From assembly GCA_034231615.1 (NCBI GenBank), contig CM067312.1, positions 7,748,546-7,812,545 on the forward strand: a stretch of 64,000 nt of DNA, read 5' to 3'. The DNA is from Meghimatium bilineatum. Lineage: Eukaryota; Mollusca; Gastropoda; Stylommatophora; Philomycidae. The position numbers were made by a program, and so were the translations under genes. This document shows positions 53,202-64,000 of the stretch, piece after piece. The notes below the pieces were generated by a model. It saw only the letters and a list, made by a program, of their open reading frames with translations. It was not told where the DNA came from and did no database searches. Numbering within the stretch: position 1 is the first letter of the stretch; every line of letters starts with the position of its first letter.

Positions 53202-53740
53202 ACCTACCTTCCTATCTATCTATGTCTGTCTGTTGATCGGTCGGTCTGTGTATGTCTCAGCGATGCATGTTCCTTCAACGCCGAATACGGTACATGCTAT
53301 AAACCAGTATAGCATGAAATATAAACCAGTATAGCAGTTGGAACGATGTGATGCCACTGTGTGTAATTCTTGTATTTTGCTGAGATCCACAGTCATAACC
53401 TCTTTAACGGTTGTTCAGGGATAGTCTGTACACAACTATATTTAACTAAACTTTCACATGTAACTTAAAAGACAGTCTGGAAACCTCTTTGTCAAATTTT
53501 ACCGTCTCAATTAGTTTATCGGTTTTTCCATTTTGTGGTTGTGAGCTTCGTTATTTATGCTAGCCTTCTTTCTGAAACATGATTCCCATCTTCATGCCTG
53601 GGGCTGATTTATTTCAACATCTTTCTCATGAACTTGTAACTGATGATGGCAGATGTACGGTATGCGGCTAAAACCTCAGTACCGGTACCAGCTACCTAAT
53701 TGTTGTCGAGGCGTGAAACAGGAGAAAAGATTACTGACAT
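53202..53740. other. plain stretch
   Basis: No gene or recognised repeat. Confidence 0.5.
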
Positions 53741-53744
53741 CGTG

Positions 53745-53975
53745 ACTCGCGATGCGCGTCGTGAAGGGTGGCTGTGGTGATTGTGGGGGTGGAATTTGCT
53801 CTCCTATCTCGTGGACAGCCAAGTGACCTAGAAACCATGCTGAAGTCGGATGTGTCAGTTAAAAAACGCATATATCTCAGTCAAGCTTTAAACCATAACA
53901 CATTCCATTCTGTTCTCTGGACTACGCCCTGCTAATCTGCAGGAGTTTGAGAACGAGCATAGACGAAGAAAAAGC
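53745..53975 (+). repeat. family A dispersed repeat, 3' two thirds
   Basis: gatgcgcgtcgtgaagggtg, gggggtggaatttgctctcc, catgctgaagtcggatgtgt, aaaccataacacattccatt, actacgccctgctaatctgc and a gacgaagaaaaag tail. Confidence 0.78.
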
Positions 53976-54089
53976 TAATATTGTATTTATTTTAATTTTG
54001 TCAGAAATCAGATCGCAGATACATGATGATGGTGTTTACAATATCCAAATAAAGAAACGGTGGAGGGAGAAGTGTTTAGCTGAAAAGGC

Positions 54090-54335
54090 GTAGAGGATTG
54101 ACTTCATTGTTTTCTAATTACCCCATATTTACACAGTCCCTCACAACTGAGCGATACATCGTTTGCCAAGAGTACCACTCATAATAGGCAACTCTGTAGC
54201 TTCAAACGTCAATCCCAAGGAATCATCGGAAGAAATCCACATTGTAAAATGAGGAGTCACAAGAGGGTTACGAACCCGCGACCTCTTGAGCACAACGGCT
54301 TAGCATATACGGCTCAGCCAGTGAGATAAATAAAA
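54090..54335 (-). mobile_element. tRNA-headed SINE, near full length
   Basis: Minus-strand head: tctcactggctgagccg, gttgtgctcaagaggtc, gcgggttcgtaaccctc (B box). Body: agttgcctattatgagtgg, ctctggcaa..., and 3' end caatcctctacgccttttc. Same family as 40318-40570. Confidence 0.75.
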
Positions 54336-54354
54336 CATTTTAAGATGCAGCTTT

Positions 54355-54440
54355 TATGGAAAGGTACGCTCGTTTTAACATCGGATGTGGTCCAATTTGG
54401 TTATATGTGAGCTTTTCATCATAGTAAGTAGTAGAGTTTA
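54355..54440. repeat. family B dispersed repeat fragment (inverted)
   Basis: ggtacgctcgttttaacatc, tggtccaatttggttatatg, tgagcttttcatcatag; complement of the order seen at 36395 and 47455. Confidence 0.55.
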
Positions 54441-54599
54441 TGTGGTCCTGGTAATTCCGCCACCACAACCTCCAGACCTTGAGTAGAACTTGTATGTCTC
54501 AGAGAGGAAATTACTGAAACTGTAGGTTCATAGGAGACACTGTTGACTGTGGCGGAACAACAAGATTGTGTGGTTTCGACGCAGCGTGACACCATAGGC

Positions 54600-54810
54600 C
54601 TTCGTAGATTATCTACAATAAAACGGCTGAGGGTGAAAGGAGACGAACGATCCACGAAATCGTTGCTTGATAACATCAAGGAATGGTTAGGATGTGATTC
54701 TTTCACGCTCGTCCGTGTGTCTGAGGATAGAGACGTGTGGATATATTTTTGTGCTGATGTTTCCTACATGGCATCCTCTACGCCCCGAACGGGTTAAGGG
54801 TATCATTAAT
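54600..54810 (+). mobile_element. LINE 3' fragment, sister of the ATTG-tailed family
   Basis: DNIKEWLGCDSFTLVRVSED then RDVWIYFCADVSYMASSTPR parallels DNIKEWTGLDISTLIRIAED and RIRWRTLCAEASNVVPLRP in the young copies. It ends with ccgaacgggttaa and a degraded att-rich tail. Part of an 84-codon frame starting at 54543. Confidence 0.7.
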
Positions 54811-55019
54811 ATTATTTTTACTGCTATCATTATTATTCTCCTTGTTGTGAGGACATGTTATCTAGCGGTGTTGTGTGACACCATGATTGCTGGTGTGCCT
54901 CTCAATCTTGTATTTCCGACTTCAATACCATTGTTTGGTTAGACATTGATAATGGTCCTTTTTGATGTCAGGAATAGCCCAAAAATCTTAGTTTCCAGCA
55001 TATGTTGGCTGGACCAGGC

Positions 55020-55190
55020 CCCATCTATACTTCAAAGAGTTGCCCTCAAGGGGGCTCCCTCTCCACTTCCAAGAGTTACCCTCAAGGGGTCTCTATCTTC
55101 TAAGAGTTAACCTCAAGGGGGCTCCATCTTCAAAGAGGGCCCTCAAAGGGGCTCCATCTTCACTTCAAAGATTTGCCTTCAATGGGATTT
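55020..55190. repeat. degenerate minisatellite, 4 copies
   Basis: ccctcaagggggctcc and atcttcaaagagt words with spacing of 30-50 bp. Confidence 0.75.
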
Positions 55191-55199
55191 CTCCTTGTC

Positions 55200-55900
55200 T
55201 TTTACATATTGACAATATTGACGCACCCAGACGTTACACCGTCTCCTAGCAGTACCACTCACAAATAGCTCTGTAGATCACACAATAATCAGAAGAACTT
55301 CTTAAAAATGTACATGTAAATAAGAAGTGACTGTCCTGTATGTTACGTTTAACCACCACGCCACTTAGATCTAAATGATTACACCAACGATACAAATCTA
55401 CAACATTTGAACACCAGTACAACCGTCTTAAACTGGTCTTATTGATTCGATGTTGTATGACATCGATAACAACTAACTTTCCGTAGTAGACTCTTACAAC
55501 ATACATGGCAGATCACCGTGCTGCTATTCTGTTTCCCTATGTAACCCGTATAACACAGAGCAGTCGTTTGAAATCTGAAATGTATTCAACCGGAAAGTGT
55601 TGACGTGTACAAACATACCGATAAGATCCTTTGAACCCGGATATTTTTCTGTATATTGACATAACATACAAAAATCGATTACTTGAAACACTTCTTCAAT
55701 ATGTACGCATATATCTTCTGATAGTTTCAATGTATCTCCATAAGGGTCATCATGCTCTGTTATAATATATTTAGTTCTATAAGATGTCGAATTTACAGGT
55801 TTGCGGCTCAGAGGTTATGTTGAATTGCATGTTGCAGCGGCCACAGGAGGTAAAGAGTTAAAATTAATTCCACATGGATGTAGGGACTCAGGAATAAGAA
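55200..55900. other. no gene; SINE body word at 55235-55285
   Basis: gcagtaccactcacaaatag then ctctgtag recalls the SINE body. The two minus-strand frames (55246-55506 and 55524-55730) lack any recognisable domain. Confidence 0.4.
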
Positions 55901-55902
55901 AT

Positions 55903-57178
55903 TAAACTGTAGGATCACTGTGTCAGAATATAAATTGTAGGATCACAATGTCAGAATATAAATTGTAGGATCACTGTGTCAGAATATAAATTGTAGGATT
56001 AAATTGTGAGAATATAAATTGTAGGATCACTGTGTCAGAATATAAATTGTAGGATCACTGTGTCAGAATATAAATTGTAGGATTAAATTGTGAGAATATA
56101 AATTGTAGGATCACTGTGTCAGAATATAAATTGTAGGATCACTGTGTCAGAATATAAATTGTAGGATCACTGTGTCAGAATATAAATTGTAGGATCAAAA
56201 TGTCAGAATATAAATTGTAGGATCACTGTGTCAGAATATAAATTGTAGGATCAAAATGTCAGAATATAAATTGTAGGGTTACAGTGTTAGAGTATAAATT
56301 GTAGGATTAAATTGTGAGAATATAAATTGTAGGATTAAATTGTGAGAATATAAATTGTAGGATTAAATTGTGAGAATATAAATTGTAGGATTAAATTGTG
56401 AGAATATAAATTGTAGGATTAAATTGTGAGAATATAAATTGTAGGATTAAATTGTGAGAATATAAATTGTAGGATTAAATTGTGAGAATATAAATTGTAG
56501 GATTAAATTGTGAGAATATAAATTGTAGGATTAATTTGTGAGAATATAAATTGTAGGATTAAATTGTGAGCATATAAATTGTAGGATTAAATTGTGAGAA
56601 TATAAATTGTTGGATTAAATTGTGAGAATATAAATTGTAGGATTAAATTGTGAGAATATAAATTGTAGGATTAAATAGTGAGAATATAAATTGTTGGATC
56701 AAAATGTCAGAATATAAATTGTAGGGTTACATTGTCAGAGTATAAATTGTAGGATTAAATTGTGAGAATATAAATTGTAGGATTAAATTGTGAGAATATA
56801 AATTGTAGGATTAAAGTGTGAGAATATAAATTGTAGGATTAAATTGTGAGAATATAAATTGTAGGATTAAATTGTGAGACTATAAATTGTATGATTAAAT
56901 TGTGAGAATATAAATTGCAGGATTAAATTGTGAGAATATAAATTGCTGGATTAAATTGTGAGAATATAAATTGTAGGATTAAATTGTGAGAATATAAATT
57001 GTAGGATCAAAATGTCAGAATATAAATTGCAGGGTTACAGTGTCAGAGTATAAATTGTGAGAATATAAATTGTAGGATTAAATTGTGAGAATATAAATTG
57101 TAGGATTAAATTGTGAGAATATAAATTGTAGGATTAAATTGTGAGAAAATAAATTGTAGGATTACAATGTCGGAATAT
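55903..57178. repeat. 26-bp minisatellite, about 49 copies, the longest array in the window
   Basis: Unit ataaattgtaggattaaatt plus gtgaga. Three unit types occur: ggatcactgtgtcag (mainly the left third), ggattaaattgtgag (middle and right) and ggatcaaaatgtcag/gggttacagtgtcag. The last pair recurs as a module near 56250, 56700 and 57005. The array is free of long open frames because 26 is not a multiple of 3. Confidence 0.95.
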
Positions 57179-57179
57179 T

Positions 57180-57728
57180 AAGTTATGAGAAGTGTGGGAA
57201 GTATCGGTTCCGTATTTTTCTGTGACTAGTAGAATGTTAAGGAAAGATGTGGTCAGCATCATGTCAACCATCTATACTTTTTTAGATCTGCCGTGAAGCC
57301 TACTATCATTAGAAGGGTCGACCCACGTAGCTGTTTTTTATATTTAAATGGTTCCCTTCCGACGAAGACGGATGTGTCGGACCATTGATAATAATACGAT
57401 GAAACAACGCTGTAATAAAGAAACTTAACATATCCTACGAGATAATTTTAAATTAAAAAAAACCCCACCTCCAAATATATTTCATATTTGAATACGTTGC
57501 TGAACGAATTGAATGTGTGTTGACGATAATGAATAACGTCTGCCACTATAAATTTAATGACAATGTTTTACCAGTAATCAAACATAGTGTATACAATTGT
57601 CTGTCTAGTCGGTCATTCAGATTGTGTCTATTAGGCGCCCATCGATATGTGGATGAGTAACGGTCTTCTTAGAGTTTAGACATTTCATAATTCAGCAAAC
57701 GGGATTTGAACCAGATCTACTCAAATGA
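57180..57728. other. no gene; small family A (subfamily 2) fragment at 57360-57420
   Basis: gacgaagacggatgtgtcgg, accattgataataatacgat and gaaacaacgctgtaat match the right arm at 32843. Otherwise no signal. Confidence 0.45.
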
Positions 57729-57729
57729 T

Positions 57730-57968
57730 ATTGATTTCAACCATGTCAGCTCAGATAGCATAGATTTGAACTAACTCCTCTCAGATGGCATAGATTTGAA
57801 CTAACTCCTCTCAAATGGCATATATTTGAACAAACTCCGTCCAATTGGTATGTATTTGAATCAGGTCCGCTCAGATCATTCTGATTTGAGAAAGGTCTAC
57901 TCAGATTGCAGGGATTTGAGCAAATCTGCTCAGTTAGCAGGGATTTGAGTACGGTCCGTTCAGATGGC
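57730..57968. repeat. 30-bp minisatellite, 8 copies
   Basis: Units with tttgaactaactcctctcag plus atggcataga; copies diverge to the right. Confidence 0.85.
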
Positions 57969-58034
57969 ATTATAATTTATTTGGTAATAATAAATCCTTG
58001 ATTCCTCTACATTACAGTACTCTTAGACATCTGC

Positions 58035-58252
58035 GTTCAGAGTCCAGTCATGCTGTGATGGCCCTTACTAACCCAACCTTACCAGCCCAGTCATGCTGTG
58101 ATAGCCCGTATAGCCCAATCTTACCAGCCGAGTCATGCTGTGATGGCCCGTACCAACCCAACCTTACCAGTCTAGTCATACTTTGATGACCCGTACCAAC
58201 TCAACCTTACCAGTCTAGTCATGCTTTGATGACCCGTACCATCTCAACCTTA
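58035..58252. repeat. 43-bp minisatellite, 5 copies
   Basis: Unit accagcccagtcatgctgtg, atggcccgtaccaaccca, acctt. Confidence 0.88.
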
Positions 58253-58254
58253 CG

Positions 58255-58868
58255 CGTTCAAATTTTCACCGGTACCTCTTTGTAATTGGTAGACACATGT
58301 ATATATATATTTTGTTTAATTAAATTTAACGTTAATGGTAAAGTACGCTCCTATCAATAACGTATGTTAGTCCAATTTGATTATACAGAGCTTTACAACC
58401 ATTAAAAAGTGGAGGTCGCGGCTCTGGTAATTGTGTGGAGGTTGTATACAATAAATAATTGTGCAATATTTATCCTTCTTTCTTTCTATTTTTATATATG
58501 TATATTTATCTTTTATTGAAAATGTAAAGTATCTTAATATTTCTTCAAGTCTTCACGGACTCTCTCAGAGGACCTCCGGACACACTGAGAGGACTTTGTG
58601 GACTCTCAGAGAGGACTCCGTGAACTCCTGGGAAAGTTGAAATACCGCTGTTCAAGAACGTATAGTTAGGATGCTCAGACGGTTATATTGTAATTGAGTT
58701 ATTTCCCGTGTAGCGCTTTCTCATAAAGTTAATAAACTGTTGACTAGCCCCTCTACATCAGACCCCCGCCTTCGTCATTTCTAGAATCCGGATGTATACA
58801 CCCACAGGGACACCAAGGTCTGAGAAGATTTCAAGTTTGCAAGAGAAAAGTTGACATATTAACATACG
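58255..58868. other. no gene; family B and a second dispersed block
   Basis: 58330-58450 holds inverted family B (taaagtacgctcctatc, agtccaatttgattatac). 58455-58640 matches 7630-7770 (tgcaatatttatccttc, tcttcacggactctc), here with a small tandem of ggactctcagagaggac. Confidence 0.5.
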
Positions 58869-58869
58869 G

Positions 58870-58962
58870 TAACCTACATGCATAACTTATAACCCATAAC
58901 TTATAACCCATAACTTATTACTCGTACCATATAACTCATAACTTATAACTCATAACTGATTA
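58870..58962. repeat. 12-13-bp minisatellite (cataacttataac)
   Basis: About seven degenerate copies. Confidence 0.8.
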
Positions 58963-58964
58963 TA

Positions 58965-59262
58965 GCACGTTGTTTACTTCGAGGCATGAAACTTTCAAAC
59001 GAAACATTGAGTCTTGGTTATATCAGCGCGTTATTTTTCACTTATTTTGGTGTGACCAGGTGGTCGGGAAATAACTCACGGGAAGAATATTTGCCGTGCT
59101 CTAAAAACATCCAGTTTATGTTTGTACTTCTGCTATCAATTATTAAACATCCAGTCGTCTTGTATAGAGCCGTTTGTTTTAGGTTATCTTGTATTCCTGA
59201 TGCAACACAACAACTGATGACGCGTCTATGCTACTACACAAAAACTGATGACGCGTCTATGT
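58965..59262. other. plain stretch
   Basis: A 97-codon frame from 58986 has no recognisable domain; its end overlaps a tandem gatgacgcgtctatg pair. Confidence 0.4.
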
Positions 59263-59341
59263 ACGGACACGGAGATTGACATGACATGTACGGACACGGA
59301 GATTGACATGACATGTACGGACACGGAGATTGACATGACAT
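59263..59341. repeat. 27-bp minisatellite, 3 copies
   Basis: Perfect copies of acatgtacggacacggagat plus tgacatg. Confidence 0.9.
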
Positions 59342-59344
59342 TAT

Positions 59345-59910
59345 GAAAGACTCCTTATAAATAGAAGTCGAAGTCTTTGTAGACCCTCCGTAAAGAACCC
59401 TCGGACCACTGGGGGTCCGTGGTCTACAGTGTGTGAACTGATGATATAAACAATTCAAAATAAATAAGAACAGAACCTTGCATTATGTTTTTCTTTCTGT
59501 GTATAGTCTCAAAATCCTGCAGGTTAGTACGCAGTATTTCAGAATGCAAAATGCATAGTGTCACTGTGTTTACAATTATTTGCGATATATGCGCCTTTTT
59601 AATTGCCTCATTCTATTTAATTATTGCATTTCGAGTCACTTTGATCTTCTTAGAGCAAATCCACAATTCCTAACCATCCTTAGTCTCATTTTACAACATG
59701 CTTGACATATCACATTGTAACTGCTGGCTATTCCTTTATCAGTACTTGGTAGCACACAATCATCTTACGAGTGGGACCGCAGCACAGGACCGCAGCATAG
59801 GACCGCAGCACAGGAGTATTTTGCTGGTTTAAAAAAAAACGGTTTCAAGAGTATAGTGTTTTTTAATCACTATTAAGTGTTCAGAAAAATTGCTTGGCAG
59901 ACCAGTTTTA
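59345..59910. other. plain stretch
   Basis: A short ggaccgcagca repeat (three copies) near 59777-59812. No gene. Confidence 0.45.
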
Positions 59911-59914
59911 CTTT

Positions 59915-60785
59915 TCAGCGGGCCACATACCCTATATTAGACAGTATTATTGTCGAGCGGGCCACATACCCTGTCTTAGACAGTTTTATTGTCCAGCGGG
60001 CCACATACCTTGTCTTAGACAGTTTTATTTTCCAACGGGTCACATACCCTGTCTTACGACAGATGTCAGTTTTATTTTCCAGCGGGCCACATACCCTGTC
60101 TTACCACAGCGGACCACATACCCTGTATTAGACAGATCTCAGTTTTATTTTCCAGCGGGCCACATACCCTGTATTGGACAATTTTATTTTCCACGGGCCT
60201 CATACCCTGTCTTACGACAGATCTCATTTTTATTTTCCACGGGCCACATACCATGTCTTACGACAGATGTCAGTTTTATTTTCCAGCGGGCCACATACCC
60301 TGTCTTACGACAGCGGACCCCATACCCTATATTAGACAGATCTCAGTTTCATTTTCCAGCGGGCCACATACTCTGTATTAGACAGTTATATTTTCCAGCG
60401 GGCCACATACTCTGCATTAGACATTTATATTTTTCAGCGGGCCACATACCCTTTCTTACGACAGATCTCAGTTTTAATGTCCAGCGGGCCACATACTCTG
60501 TATTAGACAGTTATATTTTCCAGCGGGCCACATACTCTGCATTAGACATTTATATTTTCCAGCGGACCACATACCCTTTCTTACGACAGATCTCAGTTTT
60601 AATGTCCAGCGGGCCACATACCCTGTATTACGACAGATCTCAGTTTTAATGTCCAGCGGGCCACAACCCTGTATTACGACAGATCTCAGTTTTAATGTCC
60701 AGCGGGCCACAACCCTGTATTACGACAGATCTCAGTTTTAATGTCCAGCGGGCCACATACCCTGTATTACGACAGATCTCAGTTG
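59915..60785. repeat. complex minisatellite of 37-47 bp units, about 22 copies
   Basis: Core cagcgggccacataccctgt followed by ttagacag or tacgacagatctcag and ttttattttc or ttttaatgtc. A block of three units of about 124 bp is duplicated (60357-60480 and 60481-60605). The 251-codon plus-strand frame is its translation. Confidence 0.9.
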
Positions 60786-60909
60786 ACATAAAGCACATGC
60801 AACATAACATTAAGAGCAGACACAGAAGCAATGAAGTCCATAACAACAGACGATATACATAGTATCAGCTATGACTGTTGGTTATTATCTGCGCACACAG
60901 GACAAACCA

Positions 60910-61160
60910 ATCTATATGTGCTCCGATCTGCGCCTCAATAAACATTGAAGAAGTACATGGGTGCTCCGATCTCCGCCTCAATAAACATTGACGAAGTACA
61001 TAGGTGCTCCGATCTCCGCCTCAACAAACATCAAACAAGTACATAGGTGCTCCGATCTCCGCCTCAACAAACATCGAACAAGTACATAGGTGCTCCGATC
61101 TCCGCCTCAACAAACATGGAACAAGTACATAGGTGCTCCGATCTCCGCTTCAACAAATTC
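60910..61160. repeat. 43-bp minisatellite, 6 copies
   Basis: Unit gtacataggtgctccgatct, ccgcctcaacaaacat, cgaacaa. Confidence 0.9.
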
Positions 61161-61164
61161 ATCA

Positions 61165-61548
61165 GAGTGTAACTGCTGACAGTTCTAGTTCAATGCTGAT
61201 TTGTCAGCCTCTTTTTATATCTATTCTGTTTCTCTTTACGAGCTGTTCCGATCTCACACCAATCTCACCCAGTCTTGAGAGCGATTATAATCATCCGTTA
61301 TGCCCATAGAAAGCAGAAACATGTAGTTCATACCACCCCCCCCCTTCCAACCTCTTCTTTGACAAATCAGAACATGATAGTTAATAATTGTAAACTTGCT
61401 AAGCAGCGGATATCAATTTACCCACAAAAACAAGAAAATCAATGTTTTTTAAAAGATGCATACCACACAATCCCACATCCCACCAATTTTTCTTTTCTTT
61501 TCACCAAATCCTCATGAACGAACCTTATCTTTGAGCAGCGGAACATTT
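61165..61548. other. plain stretch
   Basis: C10 run near 61326. No gene. Confidence 0.45.
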
Positions 61549-61549
61549 A

Positions 61550-61588
<39 letters not shown>
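61549..61588. repeat. (AAC)n microsatellite
   Basis: About 13 perfect copies. Confidence 0.95.
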
Positions 61589-61729
61589 ACCAACTGTTAC
61601 ACGCCTTAATCAAGATCGAATTTAGTAAGAAGACCTATGTCCACATTTCATTATGATTTCAGTCGTTACGTTTTTGACTATTGTCGTGATTTTCGTTGGT
61701 TACTATTTATATTTTTGGCGTCGCATGTC

Positions 61730-61895
61730 AAAATTAGCCACGCCCACCAACGAAATGAATGGAAATAATAAAAATTAGCCACGCCCACCAACGAAATGAA
61801 TGGAAATAATCAAAATTAGCCACGCCCACCAACGAAATGAATGGAAATAATCAAAATTAGCCACGCCCACCAACGAAATGAATGGAAATAATCAA
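61730..61895. repeat. 41-bp minisatellite, 4 copies
   Basis: Unit aaaattagccacgcccacca, acgaaatgaatggaaataat, c. Almost perfect. A diverged fifth copy may exist near 62040-62085. Confidence 0.9.
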
Positions 61896-62306
61896 AATGG
61901 TATGTCATGTATCGGTCATGTCTCAATCATGATCATATTCAGTACAGAAGACCAAAGTGTACAAAGTAAACAAGATTTGATTCGTTCATTTTTTATTATT
62001 CTCTTGCTATCCGTTGGTCACTATATTCAGAATCGTCCGCCAAAAATAGCCAATGACAACCAATGAAATGTACAGAAATAATTAAAAGACCGGAAAACTA
62101 ACTTTCTAAGTCACAAGCCCACAGGTCTGTAGTATTTTTTTCCGACGGTCTTGCCGTAAGTCAAAACGGACTTATAAAATAAAATACGTGTCGCACCACA
62201 AGGGGATTTTTCGACCAGCATCTAGCTAGCTACTAACAAGCAAACTAACGAGGAAACCTGCCTGCTTATTTGTTATTAATTTAACACTAATATTTAACAA
62301 TATTTA

Positions 62307-62531
62307 TTGCTTTTAGTCCGAGTGGTCTGTTTTCTAAATTATATTTTCTCTGGCGGAGACAAGGAGAACGTGACTTGTAAAAACGACAAATTATTGAACC
62401 AATTAAATTACAGTATACAATTGTTTGATGATGGCGGCGTCCTTTCAGTCTCTAGAAACAGCGGATGTTACGTCAGCAAGGAAAAAAATGGCGAGATTTA
62501 TTACGTCGCTGGAGTGTCCTGGAATGTTTAA
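62307..62531 (+). other. unrecognised open frame, possible exon
   Basis: A 74-codon frame (VVCFLNYIFSGGDKENVTCK ... GGVLSVSRNSGCYVSKEKNG ... YYVAGVSWNV) lies in non-repetitive DNA just after an acceptor-like ttgcttttag (62306-62315 region). Cysteines and an N-linked site (NVT) would suit an extracellular segment. I recognise no family. An overlapping 86-codon frame (62425-62685) competes with it. Confidence 0.2.
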
Positions 62532-62691
62532 AAACAGTAAGATATCTAAGTCTGGCGCCACAAGTGTTCAGGGACGACCTCCTGCTGATCATATGATGAT
62601 GATGAAAAAATTCTTTAGCTGTGAGAAGGTAGCTTTTCACAGCCATGACCTTTTTTTACAAAAGTACACGTTCTTAGTTGTGTAAAAAAAA

Positions 62692-63112
62692 AAATAGCAA
62701 CATCCTAACCAGTTACGACCTAACATCTCTCGTGTATTACTGGAGTTTGAAACTTGAACAAAAATAGCAACATTCTAACCAGTTACGTCCAACATCTCTC
62801 GTGTATTACTGGAGTTTGAAACTTGAACAAAAATAGCAACATTCTAACCAGTTACGTCCTAACATCTCTCGTGTATTACTGGAGTTTGAAACTTGAACAA
62901 AAATAGCAACATTCTAACCAGTTACGTCCTAACATCTCTCGTGTATTACTGGAGTTTGAAACTTGAACAAAAATAGCAACATTCTAACCATTTAGGATCC
63001 AACATCTCTCGTACATTGCCAGAGTTTGAAATTGGAACAGAAAATAGCAACATCCTAACCAGTTAGGATCCAACATTTCTCGTACATTACTGGAGTTTGA
63101 AATTGGAACGTG
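62692..63112. repeat. 70-bp minisatellite, 6 copies
   Basis: Unit caacattctaaccagttacg, tcctaacatctctcgtgtat, tactggagtttgaaacttga, acaaaaatag. The two right-hand copies are diverged (ggatccaac, acattgccag). Confidence 0.92.
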
Positions 63113-63114
63113 GA

Positions 63115-64000
63115 TGCTATCAACCAGCTTGACCCGGGGATAGAAAATAGACATACTCTAGCCCTTGCATTTCGCATCTCCATCATGGTTGTTTATTTCC
63201 TGAATGTAGCCATATCTTTTTTTATCAGTCGATGTATCAGTGGCATCAGCCGATAGGAGTGACGCTGGGTCAGATCAACAAGTAGTCACAGTACTGTGCT
63301 GGAGATGAACTTGGTATTTATTGTAGTGAAATCCTGGCTAAGATAGACAAAGGATATCAAAGACTTTCCAGACTCGAAGAAGTTGGACCGCTTGCACAGA
63401 ATCAAGAAGCTTACATCGTGACACAGAAGACAACATTTTGCAAAGGACAAGTAACATACATGCAGAAAACCTAGCTATTTTTAAAATTAATAACCGACTC
63501 TAAATGTGACGCCTGAACATGATCTTATAAATATCTAGATGACCGTGGATGAGAGAAGAATTATGTGAAGGTCTTGAATGGAGTAAAATTGCTTATACCA
63601 TGAATGAGCTTGTTTCGGTCAGCGGACCATAATCATGAGGACACTAGATTAATTTGTAATGTTTGTCTTTAGAATGTGTGTGACATAGTTATGTAACGTT
63701 GGTACACATAACACGATGCTATAGATTCGACATGAGTGTTTGCTGTCATATTATTACAGCACAGATCAGAGGGTGTCACGCCTCGTCTGCTGCTTTAACT
63801 AACAGTGTAGTAACTAACAGTGTCTGGTTTTCATTGTATTTTATATGAGGTACACAGCAAATTGAAAACTTAGCTTGTTAAAATTTGTCTGTCTCACATG
63901 ACAGGCCACGCAATAAAATGGTGTGCTTTATTTATATTACAGGTACATATGTTGTAGGGCATAGACTTAATATGGCACAAACTGTGTGAGAGAATTAGCA
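63115..64000. other. non-repetitive right edge; unrecognised frame at 63286-63474
   Basis: Plus-strand codons read YCAGDELGIYCSEILAKIDK and then GYQRLSRLEEVGPLAQNQEA before a stop at 63472. It has no start codon near its left end and no known domain. It could be an exon or chance. The rest shows no gene or repeat. Confidence 0.25.

Noticed and set aside
55903-57178. CRISPR-like regular repeat
   Set aside because: Units are directly adjacent with no unique spacers, and the context is an animal nuclear genome.
59894-60649. 251-codon plus-strand frame
   Set aside because: Translation of the gggccacataccctgt minisatellite.
1-64000. Retroviral, LTR or Polinton-type element
   Set aside because: No capsid, protease, integrase or envelope motifs and no paired long terminal repeats were seen. 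All reverse transcriptase pieces belong to LINEs.
45809-64000. Next protocadherin exon
   Set aside because: Several acceptor-like sites exist, but none is followed by a convincing cytoplasmic-tail sequence; one near 62315 would give only six codons before a stop in phase 0.

Overview
This window looks like intron-poor, repeat-packed nuclear DNA from an invertebrate animal. I infer a lophotrochozoan, most likely a mollusc and perhaps a gastropod. The signs are one large intronless protocadherin ectodomain exon, several RNase H-bearing and RTE-like LINE fragments, a Helitron N-terminus, tRNA-headed SINEs, and many minisatellites. No bacterial gene structure, rRNA or intact tRNA gene was seen. 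The species cannot be fixed from sequence alone.

Only one confident host coding region is present: a plus-strand protocadherin exon at 43013-45808 (signal peptide, seven cadherin repeats, one transmembrane helix, start of the cytoplasmic tail). A good splice donor follows codon 921 in phase 0, so the displayed C-terminus is probably intron read-through and the gene continues elsewhere. A likely splice acceptor for a 5' UTR exon lies near 42338.

Everything else is mostly mobile or tandem DNA. Left part (1-17 kb): minisatellites, a minus-strand Helitron N-terminus (4726-6402) carrying a 14-bp array, a young ATTG-tailed LINE with 10-bp target-site duplications (6457-7211), LINE 3' fragments, and a CAT microsatellite. 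Middle (17-43 kb): a second young copy of the same LINE, nested inside an older dispersed repeat with an 11-bp target-site duplication (17436-17962), then a long succession of arrays with units of 14 to 75 bp. Right part (46-64 kb): tRNA-headed SINEs, a 5'-truncated RT plus RNase H LINE (51070-53145) embedded in a TAATC microsatellite, a 1.3-kb array of 26-bp units, and further arrays. By hand tally about a quarter of the window is tandem repeat.

The most interesting structure is a dispersed family of about 290 bp, called family A here, with a GAAG-rich 3' tail. I see about 19 full or partial copies. Two carry a tandem array at about the same internal position, and others have arrays growing from the tail. 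This suggests that a mobile repeat seeds minisatellites, reminiscent of the 'pearl'/Helitron-type elements of bivalves, though family A itself is not one I can name. No retrovirus, LTR element or Polinton was recognised.
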